From positions 1-64,000 of the forward strand of contig CAZMAT010000007.1 in assembly GCA_964564435.1 (NCBI GenBank): 64,000 nucleotides of DNA, written 5' to 3'. Position numbers and translations under genes: made by a program. Of the stretch, positions 1 to 16,805 are shown one piece after another. The notes beneath the pieces were generated by a model. The model saw only the letters and a program-made list of their open reading frames with translations. It was not told where the DNA came from and ran no database searches. How positions within the stretch are numbered: position 1 is the stretch's first letter; each line of letters starts with the position of its first letter. This DNA comes from Fermentibacter sp964564435. GTDB taxonomy: Bacteria > Fermentibacterota > Fermentibacteria > Fermentibacterales > Fermentibacteraceae.

Positions 1-1
1 C

Positions 2-1153
2 GTGGGAACCATCGGTCACATCGACCATGGGAAGACCACGCTCACCGCAGCCATCACCAAGTGCCTGGCCACCCTCAACATGGCCAAGTTCACCGCCTTC
101 GACGAGATCGACAACGCCCCCGAGGAGAAGGCCCGCGGCATCACGATCAACACCGCCCACATCGAGTACCAGACCACCGCCAGGCACTACGCCCACGTCG
201 ACTGCCCGGGCCATGCCGACTACATAAAGAACATGATCACGGGTGCCGCCCAGATGGACGGCGCCATCCTCGTCGTCAGCGCAGCCGACGGCGTGATGCC
301 CCAGACCAAGGAGCACGTGCTCCTGGCCGGCCAGGTGAACGTCCCCAAGATGGTCGTCTTCCTGAACAAGGTCGACGCCGTCGACGATCCCGAGCTGGTC
401 GACCTGGTCGAGATGGAGGTCTCCGAGCTCCTCGCCAAGTACGGGTTCGATGCCGACTCCCCGATCATCCGCGGCAGCGCCCTGAAGGCCCTCAACAGCA
501 CGGGCGCCGAGGGCGACGCCGACGCCGCATGCATCTTCGAGCTCATGAAGGCCGTCGACACCTGGATCCCGACCCCCGACCGCGCCGTCGACAAGCCCTT
601 CCTGATGCCGGTCGAGGACGTGTTCTCCATCCCCGGCCGCGGCACCGTCGGCACCGGCAGGGTCGAGAGCGGCAGCGTGAAGGTCGGCGACAAGGTGGAG
701 CGCGTGGGCATCAAGGAGACTCTCGAGACCACGGTCACCGGCGTGGAGATGTTCCGCAAGGAGCTCGACTTCGCGCAGGCCGGCGACAACGTGGGTCTCC
801 TGCTCCGCGGTGTGGCCAAGGAGGATCTCGAGAGGGGCATGGTCATCTCCGCCCCGAAGAGCATCACCCCACACAACGAGTTCACGGCGCAGGTCTACGT
901 CCTGACCCAGAAGGAGGGCGGCAGGCACAAGCCGTTCTTCGACGGCTACAGGCCACAGTTCTACTTCAGGACCACGGACGTCACCGGCACGATCAACCTG
1001 CCCGAGGGCACCGAGATGTGCATGCCCGGCGACCACATCGAGATGAAGGTGACGCTGATCACCCCGATCGCCATGTCCGAAGGCCTCAGGTTCGCCATCC
1101 GCGAGGGCGGCAGGACCGTCGGCGCCGGCAACGTGAACAAGATCATAAAGTAG
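2..1153 (+). CDS. tuf: Elongation factor Tu, 5' truncated by window edge
   Basis: EF-Tu is the GTPase that delivers aminoacyl-tRNA to the ribosomal A site. The reading frame enters the window at VGTIGHIDHGKTT, which is the P-loop (GHIDHGKT), so only about the first 10-15 residues are missing. Further G-domain motifs are visible: DCPGH (G3) and NKVD (G4), followed by domains 2 and 3 ending in the usual GGRTVGAGNVNKIIK-type C-terminus. The remaining 383 codons fit the family length of about 395. It heads a tuf-rpmG-tRNA-Trp-secE-nusG run. No second tuf follows fusA, where the str operon often has one. The identification is certain; only the start is unseen. Confidence 0.98.
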   Translation: MGTIGHIDHGKTTLTAAITKCLATLNMAKFTAFDEIDNAPEEKARGITINTAHIEYQTTARHYAHVDCPGHADYIKNMITGAAQMDGAILVVSAADGVMPQTKEHVLLAGQVNVPKMVVFLNKVDAVDDPELVDLVEMEVSELLAKYGFDADSPIIRGSALKALNSTGAEGDADAACIFELMKAVDTWIPTPDRAVDKPFLMPVEDVFSIPGRGTVGTGRVESGSVKVGDKVERVGIKETLETTVTGVEMFRKELDFAQAGDNVGLLLRGVAKEDLERGMVISAPKSITPHNEFTAQVYVLTQKEGGRHKPFFDGYRPQFYFRTTDVTGTINLPEGTEMCMPGDHIEMKVTLITPIAMSEGLRFAIREGGRTVGAGNVNKIIK

Positions 1154-1160
1154 GGAAGAA

Positions 1161-1310
1161 GTGAGAGTCATAATCACACTGGCCTGCCAGGACTGCAAGA
1201 GGCGCAACTACTCCACCACCAAGGACAAGCGCAAGCATCCCGACAGGATGGAGACGAGCAAGTACTGCAGGTTCTGCCGGAAGCACACGACTCACCGGGA
1301 GAGCAAGTAG
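1161..1310 (+). CDS. rpmG: 50S ribosomal protein L33
   Basis: This 49-residue protein starts at GTG 7 nt after the tuf stop, with GGGAAG serving as the ribosome-binding site. It reads MRVIITLACQDCKRRNY and then carries a second Cys pair (CRFC), the zinc-ribbon C+ form of L33 with two CxxC knuckles. L33 lies near the E site of the large subunit. The tuf-rpmG-tRNA-Trp-secE-nusG order is common in bacteria and supports the call. It probably shares a transcript with tuf upstream and secE-nusG downstream, with the tRNA processed out of the same RNA. Confidence 0.95.
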   Translation: MRVIITLACQDCKRRNYSTTKDKRKHPDRMETSKYCRFCRKHTTHRESK

Positions 1311-1328
1311 CACCGTGGGCAAGGCTGC

Positions 1329-1404
1329 AGGGCAGTAGCACAATTGGCAGTGCACCGGACTCCAAATCCGGCGGTTGAGGGTTCGAGTCCTTCCTGCCCT
1401 GCCA
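1329..1404 (+). tRNA. trnW: tRNA-Trp (anticodon CCA)
   Basis: This is a 76-nt cloverleaf. The acceptor stem AGGGCAG (1329-1335) pairs with CTGCCCT (1394-1400), followed by discriminator G and a genomically encoded CCA (1402-1404). The anticodon stem CCGGA/TCCGG encloses the loop CTCCAAA with anticodon CCA at 1362-1364. The T arm carries GGTTCGAGTCC. It sits between rpmG and secE, the position tRNA-Trp occupies in many bacteria, so it is probably cut from a tuf-rpmG-tRNA-secE-nusG transcript. Confidence 0.97.
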
Positions 1405-1432
1405 GCAGCCGAGAGTTGCCCGGAAGGAAGCG

Positions 1433-1666
1433 ATGACTGAGAAGGCCTCGATCGGGAGCTTCTTCGCAAGGATCTGGCGCAGCGTCGTCGACTTCATCCT
1501 CGAGGTCAAGGCCGAGATGATGAAGGTCGCCTGGCCGTCGCGGCAGGAGATCGTCGCATCCACCTGGGTCGTGATCTTCGCAGTCGCGATCGTCTCGGCG
1601 TGGATCTTCGTGGCTGACCGCGCCAGCAGCATTCTCATGACCGCCCTTCGCAGCGTCCTGAGCTGA
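1433..1666 (+). CDS. secE: Preprotein translocase subunit SecE
   Basis: SecE clamps the two halves of the SecY channel in the inner membrane. The 77-residue protein has the short, single-span form. An amphipathic stretch contains the family pattern FILEVKAEMMKVAWPSRQEI (about residues 22-41), then one transmembrane segment STWVVIFAVAIVSAWIFVAD. The ATG start is preceded by GGAAGGAA. It lies 27 nt upstream of nusG, the usual arrangement, while its partner secY is 24 kb downstream in the spc block. Confidence 0.96.
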   Translation: MTEKASIGSFFARIWRSVVDFILEVKAEMMKVAWPSRQEIVASTWVVIFAVAIVSAWIFVADRASSILMTALRSVLS

Positions 1667-1692
1667 CGGGCGGGGTTGGGCACCGGTCTCTT

Positions 1693-2262
1693 ATGACTGA
1701 CGGGGTTGTGGCGGCAGAGGAAGGCCGGAACGCGAATCTGAAGTGGTTCGTGGTCCACGTGTTCTCCGGGTACGAACTCAGGGTGAAGAAGTGGCTGGAA
1801 GGTCCTCTCGCCCTCAAGTTCCCCGGCAGGGTGGGCAAGAGCATGATCCCCGTCGAGGAGGTCACGCTCACCCGCGGCGCCAAGAGGACCACGAGGGAGA
1901 AGAGGCTCTATCCCGGATACGTCTTCGTCGAGCTCGAACTGAACGACGAGATGGTCCTGGACATACGCTCCATGATGAACGTGAGCGGTTTCCCGCCCAT
2001 GAACCGGAGCTATCCCCAGCCTCTCTCCGACGAGGAGATGAAGAGGATCATCGGCCAGGCCGACGGCAGGGAGACCCACAGGGTGGTCAGGGTGCCCTTC
2101 TCGGTAGGCCAGACGGTGCGTGTCGTCGACGGCCCGTTCAACAACTTCTCGGGCGTCGTGGAATCCATCAACCCGGAACGGGGACGGGTCCGGGTCATCT
2201 TCACGATCTTCGGCCGCAAGGCGCCGGTCGAGCTGGACTTCGCGCAGGTCAAGCTCGTCTGA
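1693..2262 (+). CDS. nusG: Transcription termination/antitermination factor NusG
   Basis: NusG binds the beta-prime clamp helices through its N-terminal NGN domain and links RNA polymerase to ribosomal S10 or Rho through a C-terminal KOW domain. Both are visible here. KWFVVHVFSGYELRVKKWL opens the NGN domain (about residue 16 onward), and VRVVDGPFNNFSGVVESINPERGRVRV is the KOW motif (about residues 136-165). The length of 189 aa fits the family. The extension MTDGVVAAEEGRNAN precedes the conserved part. It sits immediately upstream of rplK as in most bacteria. Confidence 0.97.
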   Translation: MTDGVVAAEEGRNANLKWFVVHVFSGYELRVKKWLEGPLALKFPGRVGKSMIPVEEVTLTRGAKRTTREKRLYPGYVFVELELNDEMVLDIRSMMNVSGFPPMNRSYPQPLSDEEMKRIIGQADGRETHRVVRVPFSVGQTVRVVDGPFNNFSGVVESINPERGRVRVIFTIFGRKAPVELDFAQVKLV

Positions 2263-2344
2263 CGGGGCCGACCGTCCCGAATCTGTCAGGTAATCCGCCG
2301 GCGCCGCGACAGGGGAGGCGCAGAGGCGGCAGAGAGGAGTCCGA

Positions 2345-2770
2345 ATGGCAAAGAAGATCCTGGGCGTGGTGAAGCTGCAGCTGCCCGCGGGACAGGCCAC
2401 ACCGGCACCGCCGGTCGGGCCTTCGCTGGGTCAGTACGGCATAAACCTGCCCGGGTTCTGCAAGGACTTCAATGCCCGCACCCAGGGGCAGGAGGGCCTT
2501 GTGTTCCCGGCAGTCGTCACCGTTTATGCCGACCGGAGCTTTACTTTCGAGCTCAAGTCGCCCCCGGCTGCAGTTCTGCTGAAGCGCGCGGCAGGACTCG
2601 CCAAGGGATCGGGCGAGCCCAACCGCCAGAAGGTCGGGACAGTCACGATGGACCAGGTCCGCGAGATAGCCCGCACCAAGATGGCCGACCTCAACGCCGC
2701 TTCGCTGGAGGCGGCAGTGATGATGGTCAGGGGCACCGCGAGGAGCATGGGGCTGGAGGTGACCGACTGA
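2345..2770 (+). CDS. rplK: 50S ribosomal protein L11
   Basis: L11 forms the GTPase-associated centre together with the 23S rRNA thiostrepton loop. The 141-aa product has the proline-rich hinge region (LQLPAGQATPAPPVGPSLGQ, residues 10-29), the linker, and the C-terminal rRNA-binding domain ending ARSMGLEVTD. The ATG start follows GAGAGGAG. The stop overlaps the rplA start by one base (TGATG at 2768-2772), so L11 and L1 are probably translationally coupled. The 82-nt gap upstream, after nusG, holds no obvious gene and could carry an L1-type autoregulatory leader, although I could not define one. Confidence 0.98.
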   Translation: MAKKILGVVKLQLPAGQATPAPPVGPSLGQYGINLPGFCKDFNARTQGQEGLVFPAVVTVYADRSFTFELKSPPAAVLLKRAAGLAKGSGEPNRQKVGTVTMDQVREIARTKMADLNAASLEAAVMMVRGTARSMGLEVTD

Positions 2771-3474
2771 TGGCAGGCGCGAGCAGGCGTTTCGCAGAGG
2801 CCCTGAGCCAGGTCGACCGCACCATCCAGTATTCCCTCGAGGATGCCCTGGGCCTGGTGAAGAAGCTGGCCACGGCCAAGTTCGACGAGACCGTCGAGAT
2901 GGCCATCGGCCTGGGCATCGACCCGAAATACAGCGATCAGATGGTCCGCGGGACCTGCGTGCTCCCCCACGGAACGGGCAGGACCGTGAAGGTCCTTGTG
3001 TTCGCCAGGGGCGAGAAGGCCGAGGAGGCAAGGGCCGCAGGAGCCGACCACGTCGGCGAGGACGAGCTCGCGGACAGGATAATGCAGGGCTGGATCGACT
3101 TCCAGGTCGTGATAGCAACTCCCGACATGATGAAGGTTGTTGGCAAGCTGGGGAAGGTGCTCGGGCCCAGGGGCCTCATGCCCAACCCCAAGACAGGCAC
3201 CGTCACGACAGAGATCGGTGAGGCCGTAAGGGAGTCCAAGGGCGGCAAGATCACGTTCCGCACCGACAAGCAGGGCAACGTGAACGCCCCCATCGGGAAG
3301 GCCAGCTTCGACCAGAAGGCCCTGGAGGAGAATGCGGTGATGTTCCTCGAGAAGATCATGCAGCTCCGCCCCTCAGGAGCCAAGGGTCGCTACCTGATGT
3401 CCGTCAGCGTCTCATCGACGATGGGACCCGGTGTTCACATGGACGTCAACGACGTCCGGGCGCACCTGCGCTAG
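2770..3474 (+). CDS. rplA: 50S ribosomal protein L1
   Basis: L1 builds the mobile L1 stalk at the E site and in many bacteria represses its own operon. The 234-aa sequence shows the two-domain pattern with the diagnostic segment LGPRGLMPNPKTGTVT (about residues 129-144), followed by the conserved IGKASFDQKAL element and SVSVSSTMGPGVHMD near the C-terminus. The ATG overlaps the rplK stop. It is followed after 17 nt by rplJ. Confidence 0.98.
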   Translation: MAGASRRFAEALSQVDRTIQYSLEDALGLVKKLATAKFDETVEMAIGLGIDPKYSDQMVRGTCVLPHGTGRTVKVLVFARGEKAEEARAAGADHVGEDELADRIMQGWIDFQVVIATPDMMKVVGKLGKVLGPRGLMPNPKTGTVTTEIGEAVRESKGGKITFRTDKQGNVNAPIGKASFDQKALEENAVMFLEKIMQLRPSGAKGRYLMSVSVSSTMGPGVHMDVNDVRAHLR

Positions 3475-3491
3475 GCGGAAGGCGGCGGACG

Positions 3492-4028
3492 GTGAGCATC
3501 ACGAGAGAACACAAGGAGCAGGTCCTGGGCGACCTGTCCAGGGATCTCAGGGGCGGCGGTTCGATAGTTCTCACTGACTTCACAGGCATAGACGTGGCCG
3601 GGATGACCAGCCTCAGGAACGAGCTCAGGTCGTCGGGCGTCAGGTTCATGGTCGTGAAGAACACGATACTCCGCAAGGTATTCGACAGCATGGAAGTGGG
3701 GAGCGATCCGGTGGTCTCCCTGGCACAGGGCCCCACGGCGATCGCCTGGTCGAGGGACGAGATAGTCCCCGTCAGGACTCTCAAGAAGTTCTCGAAGGAC
3801 CATGACGGCAGGCCCGCCATCAAGGGCGGGTACGTCTCCGGCCGCTCCCTGAGCGCCGCAGAGATGATGAGCCTGGCGGACCTTCCCGGGCGCGAGGAGC
3901 TCCTCGCGAGGCTGCTCGGATCCATGAGCGCGCCTCTGCAGGGTTTTGTGAATGTCACGGGCGGCGTCCTGCGCAGCTTCCTGAACGCCGTGAACGCGGT
4001 GAAGGAAAAGCAGGAGCAGAACCAGTAG
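3492..4028 (+). CDS. rplJ: 50S ribosomal protein L10
   Basis: L10 is the base of the L7/L12 stalk. It binds 23S rRNA through its N-terminal domain and anchors L7/L12 dimers on a C-terminal helix. The 178-aa protein starts at GTG (MSITREHKEQVLGDL) and contains the conserved FTGIDVAGMTSLRNELR and VVKNTILRKV segments. The C-terminal helical tail ends KEKQEQNQ. It lies 17 nt after rplA and 59 nt before rplL. The L10-L12 complex commonly autoregulates this operon in other bacteria; no leader of that type could be proven here. Confidence 0.97.
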   Translation: MSITREHKEQVLGDLSRDLRGGGSIVLTDFTGIDVAGMTSLRNELRSSGVRFMVVKNTILRKVFDSMEVGSDPVVSLAQGPTAIAWSRDEIVPVRTLKKFSKDHDGRPAIKGGYVSGRSLSAAEMMSLADLPGREELLARLLGSMSAPLQGFVNVTGGVLRSFLNAVNAVKEKQEQNQ

Positions 4029-4087
4029 GACCACGTCGGGGCGGGCCCGCGACCAGGGTCCGCGCGGCTACTTAAGGAGAACGAAAG

Positions 4088-4468
<381 letters not shown>

Positions 4469-4491
4469 GTGCCGGAGTCCACAGCCCCGCA

Positions 4492-4530
4492 GGCGGGAGA
4501 AGGCCATGAGGCCTTCTCTCGCCGTTTGTC
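4492..4530 (+). terminator. Attenuator/terminator hairpin between rplL and rpoB
   Basis: A 14-bp stem is formed by GGCGGGAGAAGGCC (4492-4505) and GGCCTTCTCTCGCC (4510-4523). It has one G:U pair, an ATGA loop, and is followed by GTTTGT. The T-tract is short, so termination may be partial, as in the rplL-rpoB attenuator known from other bacteria. It would lower rpoBC expression relative to rplJL. Confidence 0.75.
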
Positions 4531-4586
4531 CCGGACCGTGTTTGGGGCCCCTTATTTGCGGTAAGAGCCATCGTTAGGAGAGCCAG

Positions 4587-8390
<3,804 letters not shown>

Positions 8391-8392
8391 CA

Positions 8393-13177
<4,785 letters not shown>

Positions 13178-13236
13178 ACTACGGGCTTCCGTGAACGGCC
13201 GGAAGGTTGTACCGTCCGGCGCTGAAAGGAGTTGAG

Positions 13237-13608
13237 TTGCCGACCATCAATCAGCTCGTCCGCTTTGGACGGTCGAAACCCGTGTCGAAGACCAAGGCGC
13301 CGGCCCTCACCGGCTGTCCTCAGAAGAAGGGCATCTGCACCAGGGTGTACACCAGCACCCCCAAGAAGCCCAATTCGGCTCTGAGGAAGGTCGCGAGGGT
13401 GAGGCTGCGCAACGGATACGAGGTCACCTGCTACATCCCCGGCGAGGGGCACAATCTCAACGAGCACTCCGTCGTCCTCGTCAGGGGTGGCAGGGTGAAG
13501 GACCTCCCTGGTGTGCGCTACCATATCATCAGGGGCGTGGAGGACACCTCCGGAGTAGAGGGCAGGCGCCAGAGCAGATCCAAGTACGGGGCGAAGAAGC
13601 CCTCTTAG
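13237..13608 (+). CDS. rpsL: 30S ribosomal protein S12
   Basis: S12 is the decoding-centre protein of the small subunit. I place the start at TTG 13237, giving MPTINQLVRFGR, because AAAGGA ends 6-7 nt upstream and the family begins with this sequence. A longer in-frame start at 13207 would add ten unconserved residues. The 123-aa protein contains TPKKPNSALRKVARVRL (streptomycin-sensitive Lys present) and the RGGRVKDLPGVRYH segment carrying the Asp that is methylthiolated in many bacteria. rpsG follows after 37 nt. Confidence 0.97.
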   Translation: MPTINQLVRFGRSKPVSKTKAPALTGCPQKKGICTRVYTSTPKKPNSALRKVARVRLRNGYEVTCYIPGEGHNLNEHSVVLVRGGRVKDLPGVRYHIIRGVEDTSGVEGRRQSRSKYGAKKPS

Positions 13609-13645
13609 GAAACAATTCATGAATATGGCAGGAGGCGTCTGAAAC

Positions 13646-14119
13646 ATGCCCAGGCGTGCGGCACCGAAGAGGAGGGAACCGGCGGCCGACAGGCGGTACG
13701 GGAACACTCTCGTATCGAAGTTCATCAACGCCCTGATGTCGGAGGGCAGGAAGCCGGTTGCCGAGAGGATCTTCTACGGATCCATGGACATCATAGAGGA
13801 GAAGACCGGCCAGGAGGGCCTGGGCGTCTTCAACAGGGCCATGAACAACGTGAGGCCCGTCCTGAAGGTCAAGTCCAGGAGGGTCGGCGGTTCGACCTAC
13901 CAGGTCCCGATGGAGGTCAAGCCCTCCGAGAGGGACGCGCTCGCGATACGCTGGATCATCCAGTACTCCAGGTCCCGCAAGGGGCATTCCATGGCCGAGA
14001 AGCTCTCCGCCGAGATCATGGACGCGGCGAGGGGCGAGAACGCCGGCAGCGTGAAGAAGAAGGACGAGACCCACAAGATGGCCGAGGCCAACAAGGCCTT
14101 CGCGCACTATCGCTGGTAA
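13646..14119 (+). CDS. rpsG: 30S ribosomal protein S7
   Basis: S7 nucleates assembly of the 30S head and contacts E-site tRNA. The 157-aa sequence has the conserved YGNTLVSKFINALMSEGRKPVAERIFY (about residues 18-44), a VGGSTYQVPMEV block, and the C-terminal MAEANKAFAHYRW, which ends with the typical HYRW. AGGAGG lies 10 nt before the ATG. It is the second gene of the str block rpsL-rpsG-fusA. A perfect hairpin begins immediately after the stop codon. Confidence 0.98.
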   Translation: MPRRAAPKRREPAADRRYGNTLVSKFINALMSEGRKPVAERIFYGSMDIIEEKTGQEGLGVFNRAMNNVRPVLKVKSRRVGGSTYQVPMEVKPSERDALAIRWIIQYSRSRKGHSMAEKLSAEIMDAARGENAGSVKKKDETHKMAEANKAFAHYRW

Positions 14120-14144
14120 CGCTCCCGGACCCCGTCCGGGAGCG
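14120..14144 (+). terminator. Perfect GC hairpin between rpsG and fusA
   Basis: An 11-bp perfect stem, CGCTCCCGGAC (14120-14130) against GTCCGGGAGCG (14134-14144), has a CCC loop and starts one base after the rpsG TAA. No T-tract follows, so it may be an RNA-processing or attenuation element rather than a full terminator. Confidence 0.5.
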
Positions 14145-14212
14145 CCCGGAAACCACCTGCGGAATCGGCCGGCACCGGATGGCGACATCCGGCGCCCGGC
14201 GGGGGACCGGTC

Positions 14213-16282
14213 ATGGGCAGACCTGACCCGGAGACCATCCGGAACATAGGCATCATGGCCCACATCGATGCCGGCAAGACCACGGTGACGGAGAGGATCC
14301 TCTTCTTCACCGGGCGGCTGCATCGGATGGGCGACGTGGACTACGGCACGGCCACCATGGACTGGATGCCCCAGGAGCGCGAGCGCGGCATCACGATCAC
14401 CTCCGCCGCCACCACCTGCCACTGGCGCGGCTGCCAGATCAACATCATCGACACCCCGGGCCACGTCGACTTCACCGTCGAGGTCGAACGGTCCCTGCGG
14501 GTGCTCGACGGGGCCGTGGCAGTCTTCTGCGCCGTGGGAGGGGTCGAGCCCCAGTCCGAGACGGTCTGGCGCCAGGCCGACAGGTACTCCATCCCGAGGC
14601 TCGCCTTCGTGAACAAGCTGGATCGCTCCGGCGCCGACTTCGGGCGGGTGATCTCCATGATGCGGGAAAGGCTGGGCGCGAACCCGCTCCCCGTCATGCT
14701 GCCCATCGGGCGGGCCGACACGTTCCGCGGCATCGTCAGCGTGCTGGAGGGCAGGGCGCTGCTCTTCTCGACCGACGACCAGGGCGGGGTCGTCACGAAG
14801 GCGGACATCCCCGGGGACATGATCCAGGCCTACGAGAAGGCCAGGGAGGATGTCTGGTCCGCCGCGGCCGAGCTGGACGACGGGGCGACGGAACGCTACC
14901 TGTCAGGCTCGCTGGGCGCCGAGGAGGTCCGCAGGCTGATCCGGAAGGGAACCCTCGAGGGCAGGTTCGTGCCGGTGCTGTGCGGGGCCGCCCTGCGGAA
15001 CACCGGGGTCCAGCCCCTTCTGGACGCCATCGTCGACTGGCTTCCCTCCCCATCCGACATGCCGCCCGTGGAGGGCATCGTCCCGGGCGACGGGCACGGA
15101 CTCCGTGAGAGGAACGACGAGGAGCCGTTCACCGCGCTCGTTTTCAAGATACAGACCGACGACCACCTGGGCCGGCTGGCTTACATGCGGGTCTACTCGG
15201 GTTTCGCCGCCGACGGTGACACGGTCCTCAACAACAGGACGGGGAAGAGGGAGCGCCTCGCGAGGCTCGTACGGATGCACGCCGACAAGCGCACGCACCT
15301 CGACGAGATAGCCGCCGGCGACATTGCCGCCGTCGGGCTCCGCAACGCCGCCACCGGCGACACCCTCACCGACATGGACCACCCGTTCTCGCTCGAGTCG
15401 ATGAGGTTCCCCGAACCCGTGATGCAGATGGCGATGGAGCCCGAGAGCACGAAGGACGAGAAGGCTCTCGAACAGGCTCTCTCGGACATGACCGGCGAAG
15501 ACCCGACACTCAGGGTGTCCACCGACGAGGATACCGGCCAGACTCTGATAAGGGGGATGGGCGAGCTTCATCTCGAGATCGTGGTGGACAGGCTGAGGAG
15601 GGAGAGGAAGCTCTCCGTGAAGACCGGCAAGCCCCAGGTCTCCTACCGGGAGGGCATATCCCGGCATGCCGAGGCTGATGCCGTCTTCGAGAGGGAGATA
15701 GCAGGGAAGCGGAACTACGGCCAGGTGAGCCTCACGATGGATCCTGCCGAGAACGGGATATCGATCGAAGCATCATCGGGCCTCGCCGTGCCCGATGTCT
15801 TCGTGGAGGCGGCAAGGGCGGGCGTCGCGGGCTCGACGGGGGGCGGCCCGCTGGCGGGCTTCCCGGTCGACGGCGTGATCGTCCGGATCACCTCCATGAA
15901 GCTCCACGAGACGGATTCGACCGAACTCGGGTACTCGTCGGCCGCCGCGTCGGCCGTCAGGCAGGCGCTGCAGGCAGCGGCCCCCGTATTGCGCGAGCCC
16001 GTGATGAAGCTCGACATCATATCCCCCCAGGAGTATGCCGGAGACATCATAGGCGACCTCGGGTCGAGGCGCGGGAGGGTCACTTCCATGGAGCCCGGGT
16101 GCGATGCCACGTCCATATCGGCCAGGGTACCCCTTGCGGAGCTTTTTGGCTATACTACCGCCCTGCGCTCCCTGACCCAGGGTCGCGCAGGGTATTCGAT
16201 GCAGCTCCTCGAGTACGCCGAGGTGCCGCCTGCGGCGGCACAGGCGCTCATGCAGAGGATGGGCATAGCGATCAGGCAATGA
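14213..16282 (+). CDS. fusA: Elongation factor G
   Basis: EF-G is the translocase GTPase. The 689-aa protein has the P-loop AHIDAGKTT (about residues 17-25), RERGITITSAATT (switch I), DTPGHVDFTVEVERSLRVLDG (G3/switch II), NKLDR (G4), and the domain III-V segments ALSDMTGEDPTLRV, GMGELHLEI and LAELFGYTTALRSLTQGRAGYSM. It is an EF-G rather than a TetM or LepA homologue because of this domain IV-V sequence and the length. It is followed by a GC hairpin and then rpsJ; the tuf gene often found between them is absent here. Confidence 0.97.
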   Translation: MGRPDPETIRNIGIMAHIDAGKTTVTERILFFTGRLHRMGDVDYGTATMDWMPQERERGITITSAATTCHWRGCQINIIDTPGHVDFTVEVERSLRVLDGAVAVFCAVGGVEPQSETVWRQADRYSIPRLAFVNKLDRSGADFGRVISMMRERLGANPLPVMLPIGRADTFRGIVSVLEGRALLFSTDDQGGVVTKADIPGDMIQAYEKAREDVWSAAAELDDGATERYLSGSLGAEEVRRLIRKGTLEGRFVPVLCGAALRNTGVQPLLDAIVDWLPSPSDMPPVEGIVPGDGHGLRERNDEEPFTALVFKIQTDDHLGRLAYMRVYSGFAADGDTVLNNRTGKRERLARLVRMHADKRTHLDEIAAGDIAAVGLRNAATGDTLTDMDHPFSLESMRFPEPVMQMAMEPESTKDEKALEQALSDMTGEDPTLRVSTDEDTGQTLIRGMGELHLEIVVDRLRRERKLSVKTGKPQVSYREGISRHAEADAVFEREIAGKRNYGQVSLTMDPAENGISIEASSGLAVPDVFVEAARAGVAGSTGGGPLAGFPVDGVIVRITSMKLHETDSTELGYSSAAASAVRQALQAAAPVLREPVMKLDIISPQEYAGDIIGDLGSRRGRVTSMEPGCDATSISARVPLAELFGYTTALRSLTQGRAGYSMQLLEYAEVPPAAAQALMQRMGIAIRQ

Positions 16283-16287
16283 CCGCC

Positions 16288-16313
16288 GCGCCGCGCCTTG
16301 CGAGGCGCGGCGC
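16288..16313 (+). terminator. GC hairpin after fusA
   Basis: GCGCCGCGCCT (16288-16298) pairs perfectly with AGGCGCGGCGC (16303-16313) around a TGCG loop, starting five bases after the fusA stop. The downstream sequence CGGGTCTCTAAT has only scattered T residues. It probably acts as a terminator or attenuator between the str and S10 blocks. Confidence 0.6.
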
Positions 16314-16340
16314 CGGGTCTCTAATCCGGGAGTGTTCGGA

Positions 16341-16646
16341 GTGAACGGAGCCAAGCTGAGGATCAGACTGAGGGCCTACGACCACCGCCTTCTCGACAGG
16401 TCGGCCCAGAGCATCGTACGCGGAGTGAAGCAGACGGGCGCATCCGTCGCGGGACCGATCCCCCTGCCCACCCGGAGGACCCTCTTCACGGTCCTCAGGA
16501 GCCCGCACGTGGACAAGAAGTCGCGCGAGCAGTTCGAGATGAAGATCCATTCCAGGCTCATCGAGATCGAGGATCCCGGCGAGCAGACCACCGAAGTGTT
16601 GCGACAGCTCGACGTCCCCGCAGGGGTGGACGTCGAGGTGAGGTAG
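16341..16646 (+). CDS. rpsJ: 30S ribosomal protein S10
   Basis: S10 is a 30S head protein and also NusE, the antitermination partner of NusG. I choose GTG 16341 (MNGAKLRIRLRAYDHRLLD) because GGGAG lies 8 nt upstream; an in-frame GTG at 16332 would overlap that site. The 101-aa product carries the family core IRLRAYDHRLLDRSAQSIV and GPIPLPTRRTLFTVLRSPHVDKKSREQFEMKIH. It opens the S10 ribosomal-protein operon. A 159-nt structured spacer separates it from rplC. Confidence 0.96.
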   Translation: MNGAKLRIRLRAYDHRLLDRSAQSIVRGVKQTGASVAGPIPLPTRRTLFTVLRSPHVDKKSREQFEMKIHSRLIEIEDPGEQTTEVLRQLDVPAGVDVEVR

Positions 16647-16781
16647 CCGGGAGGCATCCCGGCTCCCTACTGACTGGTCCGGCACAGCCGGACTAAGAGT
16701 ATCCGGGGCTCGGCCGGTCGAAGGCGGTTGACCGGCAGCCCGTGCAGAACAGAAACGCTTGTCCCTCCGCCTAGAGGGGAC
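16646..16781 (+). promoter_or_regulatory. Structured leader with four successive hairpins between rpsJ and rplC
   Basis: Four hairpins follow one another. H1 is GCCGGG/CCCGGC (16646-16663). H2 is GTCCGGC/GCCGGAC with a 3-nt loop (16677-16693). H3 is GCCGGTC/GACCGGC with a 10-nt loop (16713-16736). H4 is GTCCC/GGGAC (16761-16781). The rplC ribosome-binding site follows at about 16791-16800. Elsewhere in this operon, gaps are 0-30 nt. The density of perfect stems suggests an mRNA leader acting on rplC and downstream genes, perhaps r-protein autoregulation; this is inference. Confidence 0.5.
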
Positions 16782-16805
16782 TTCAGCGACGGGAGTGGAG
16801 AACCG

